Positions 4,983 to 6,165 of a stretch of 6,165 nt of DNA are shown here, one piece after another. A program made the translations under genes and the position numbers. Positions within the stretch are counted from its first letter, which is position 1; each line of letters begins with the position of its first letter. Where the stretch lies: the NCBI GenBank assembly GCA_035686205.1, contig DASRZQ010000188.1:1-6165 (forward strand). Reading direction: 5' to 3'. The notes beneath the pieces are model-generated. The model had not been told where the DNA came from. It was given only the letters and a program-made list of their open reading frames with translations, and did not search any database. Source of the DNA: CAIWTU01 sp035686205. GTDB lineage: Bacteria > Desulfobacterota > Desulfuromonadia > Geobacterales > Geobacteraceae.

Positions 4983-6165
4983 CCCGCCTGTTCAGGATGT
5001 TATTCAACGCCCGGGGCAGGCGCTCCTGGACGTCCACGGCGGAAATCCCCACCTCTCCCTTTTCTTCCGCCACAAGGTCGGCCGCATGGCCATGGAGGAA
5101 AACGCCGATCCTGCAGGCGTCAAAAGCCGGGTAACTCTGCCCCAGCAGCGAAACCAGCACGCCTGTCAGCACATCGCCCATGCCACCCGACGCCATTCCG
5201 GGGTTGCCGCTTCCGTTTATCGCTATCCGCCCGTCGGGAGCTGAAATTACGGTCCGTGCCCCTTTCAGGACGACATGCACACCGTATTGTACGGCGAAAT
5301 TTCTCGCGGCGGCAATCCGGTCCGCTTCGATTTCGGCGACGGACAGCCCGGTCAGCCGGGACATTTCGCCGGGGTGCGGGGTAAGGACCATGCATCCCGA
5401 TTTTTTGCGCTCGAGGACAGAGACATCTTCGGACACGGAATTCAGGCCGTCCGCGTCGATAACCATCGGCAGGGATATCTCCTGGACCAGGCCGCGGACC
5501 AGGGCGGCGGTTTCGGCGTTCCAGCCTATTCCGGGCCCGACGGCCAGGGCGTCTTTGCCCGCCAGGGCCTTATTCAGGGAATCCAAAGTCGTACACAGGT
5601 AACCTTTACCAGTATCTTCCAGGGGCAGGGTCATGGCCTCGGTGGTCTTGATTTCGAGGACCGGGTTGAGGCTCGCCGGCACGGCCAGGGTCACCAGGCC
5701 GGAGCCTGTCCTGACGGCGCTGTTGGCGGCAAGGGCCGCAGCGCCGGTCTTCCCGGTCGAACCGGCCAGGATGAGGCAGTGCCCGAAATCCCCCTTGTGG
5801 GCGCAGCGGCTTCGTTTGCGCAGGAGCGGCCTGACCGCGTCGCTATCGACAAAATCGTAACCTTCAACCGATTCCGTTACTTCCGGCGGGAGCCCGATGC
5901 CGACCACTTTCAACCGGCCCGCGTATTCGGCTCCCGGATACAGGACGTGACCCGTCTTGGCAAAGGCAAAGGTGACCGTCAAATCCGCGCGTACGGCGGT
6001 ACCGAGAATTTCACCGGTCGTCGAATCGACGCCCGATGGGATATCGACCGAGACAACCGGCCTCCCCGAGGAGTTGATCAGTTCGACCGCTTCGGAGTGA
6101 ATGCCTTTGATGTCCGATTTCAGGCCTATGCCGAACAGCGCGTCCACTATAAGATCTGCCTTGTC
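4975..6165 (-). CDS. nnr: Bifunctional NAD(P)HX epimerase / ADP-dependent dehydratase, 5' end outside the window
   Basis: A metabolite-repair enzyme that converts hydrated NADH/NADPH (NADHX, NADPHX) back to the active cofactors. The frame is open to position 6165 (first visible residues DKADLIVDALFGIGL), so roughly 110-130 N-terminal residues of a normal protein of about 500 residues are missing; the GTG at 6147 is internal. 396 residues are visible. Fragment residues 1-100 are the end of the epimerase (NnrE/YjeF_N) domain, with 'SVDIPSGVDSTTG' at about 39-51. From about residue 120 comes the ribokinase-like dehydratase (NnrD): 'KGDFGHCLILAGSTGKTGAA', 'AVGPGIG', 'VIDADGLN', 'TPHPGEMSRL', and 'NPGMASGGMGDVLTG' at about 321-335 with the expected catalytic Asp. 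The last codons (GAG ACG TGA) run into the heptamer element. It is followed 130 nt later by the CBS-protein gene. The family call is secure. Confidence 0.95.
   Translation of the reverse strand, partial: DKADLIVDALFGIGLKSDIKGIHSEAVELINSSGRPVVSVDIPSGVDSTTGEILGTAVRADLTVTFAFAKTGHVLYPGAEYAGRLKVVGIGLPPEVTESVEGYDFVDSDAVRPLLRKRSRCAHKGDFGHCLILAGSTGKTGAAALAANSAVRTGSGLVTLAVPASLNPVLEIKTTEAMTLPLEDTGKGYLCTTLDSLNKALAGKDALAVGPGIGWNAETAALVRGLVQEISLPMVIDADGLNSVSEDVSVLERKKSGCMVLTPHPGEMSRLTGLSVAEIEADRIAAARNFAVQYGVHVVLKGARTVISAPDGRIAINGSGNPGMASGGMGDVLTGVLVSLLGQSYPAFDACRIGVFLHGHAADLVAEEKGEVGISAVDVQERLPRALNNILNRRET

Overview
The window suggests a bacterium of the deltaproteobacterial (Desulfobacterota) kind. This rests on a nnr – CBS protein – tsaE – lysC – cimA order that resembles clusters I recall from Geobacter-like genomes, and on a tiny CxxC/CxxC zinc-ribbon protein of a style common there. 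Base composition is near half G+C with AT-richer gaps. No rRNA, tRNA, 16S-like marker or mobile element is present, so the assignment is an inference. Every gene I can support lies on the minus strand, so the genes are transcribed from position 6165 toward position 1.

Layout in transcription order: (1) 6165-4975, the C-terminal part of a bifunctional NAD(P)HX epimerase/dehydratase (nnr), cut by the window edge; (2) 4844-4395, a two-CBS-domain protein; (3) 4387-3917, tsaE, the P-loop ATPase of tRNA t6A synthesis; (4) 3826-2594, lysC, aspartate kinase with C-terminal ACT domains; (5) 2448-862, cimA, (R)-citramalate synthase; (6) 865-308, a membrane-anchored ComEA-like protein overlapping cimA by 4 nt; (7) 163-8, a 51-residue zinc-ribbon protein with a strong ribosome binding site. 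Genes 1-6 look like one operon combining metabolite repair, tRNA modification and the entry steps of aspartate-family and threonine-independent isoleucine synthesis. Gene 7 follows a 144-nt gap.

The most unusual content is in the gaps. Each of the three gaps longer than about 80 nt inside the cluster (nnr/CBS, tsaE/lysC, lysC/cimA) holds an array of degenerate 7-bp units on one side and the inverted units on the other, so each can fold into an imperfect hairpin. Two of them (3857-3929 and 4903-4982) use the same unit, A(c/a/t)GT(g/a)AG. They share a 30-nt stretch with 24 identities and lie across the 3' end of the upstream gene, supplying its TGA stop codon. The third (2503-2568) uses a different unit (TTTTAGG / ACACCTG). 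This looks like a dispersed heptamer repeat family of unknown function.

No convincing sigma-70 promoter, riboswitch or intrinsic terminator was found. No defence system, CRISPR array or prophage is visible.
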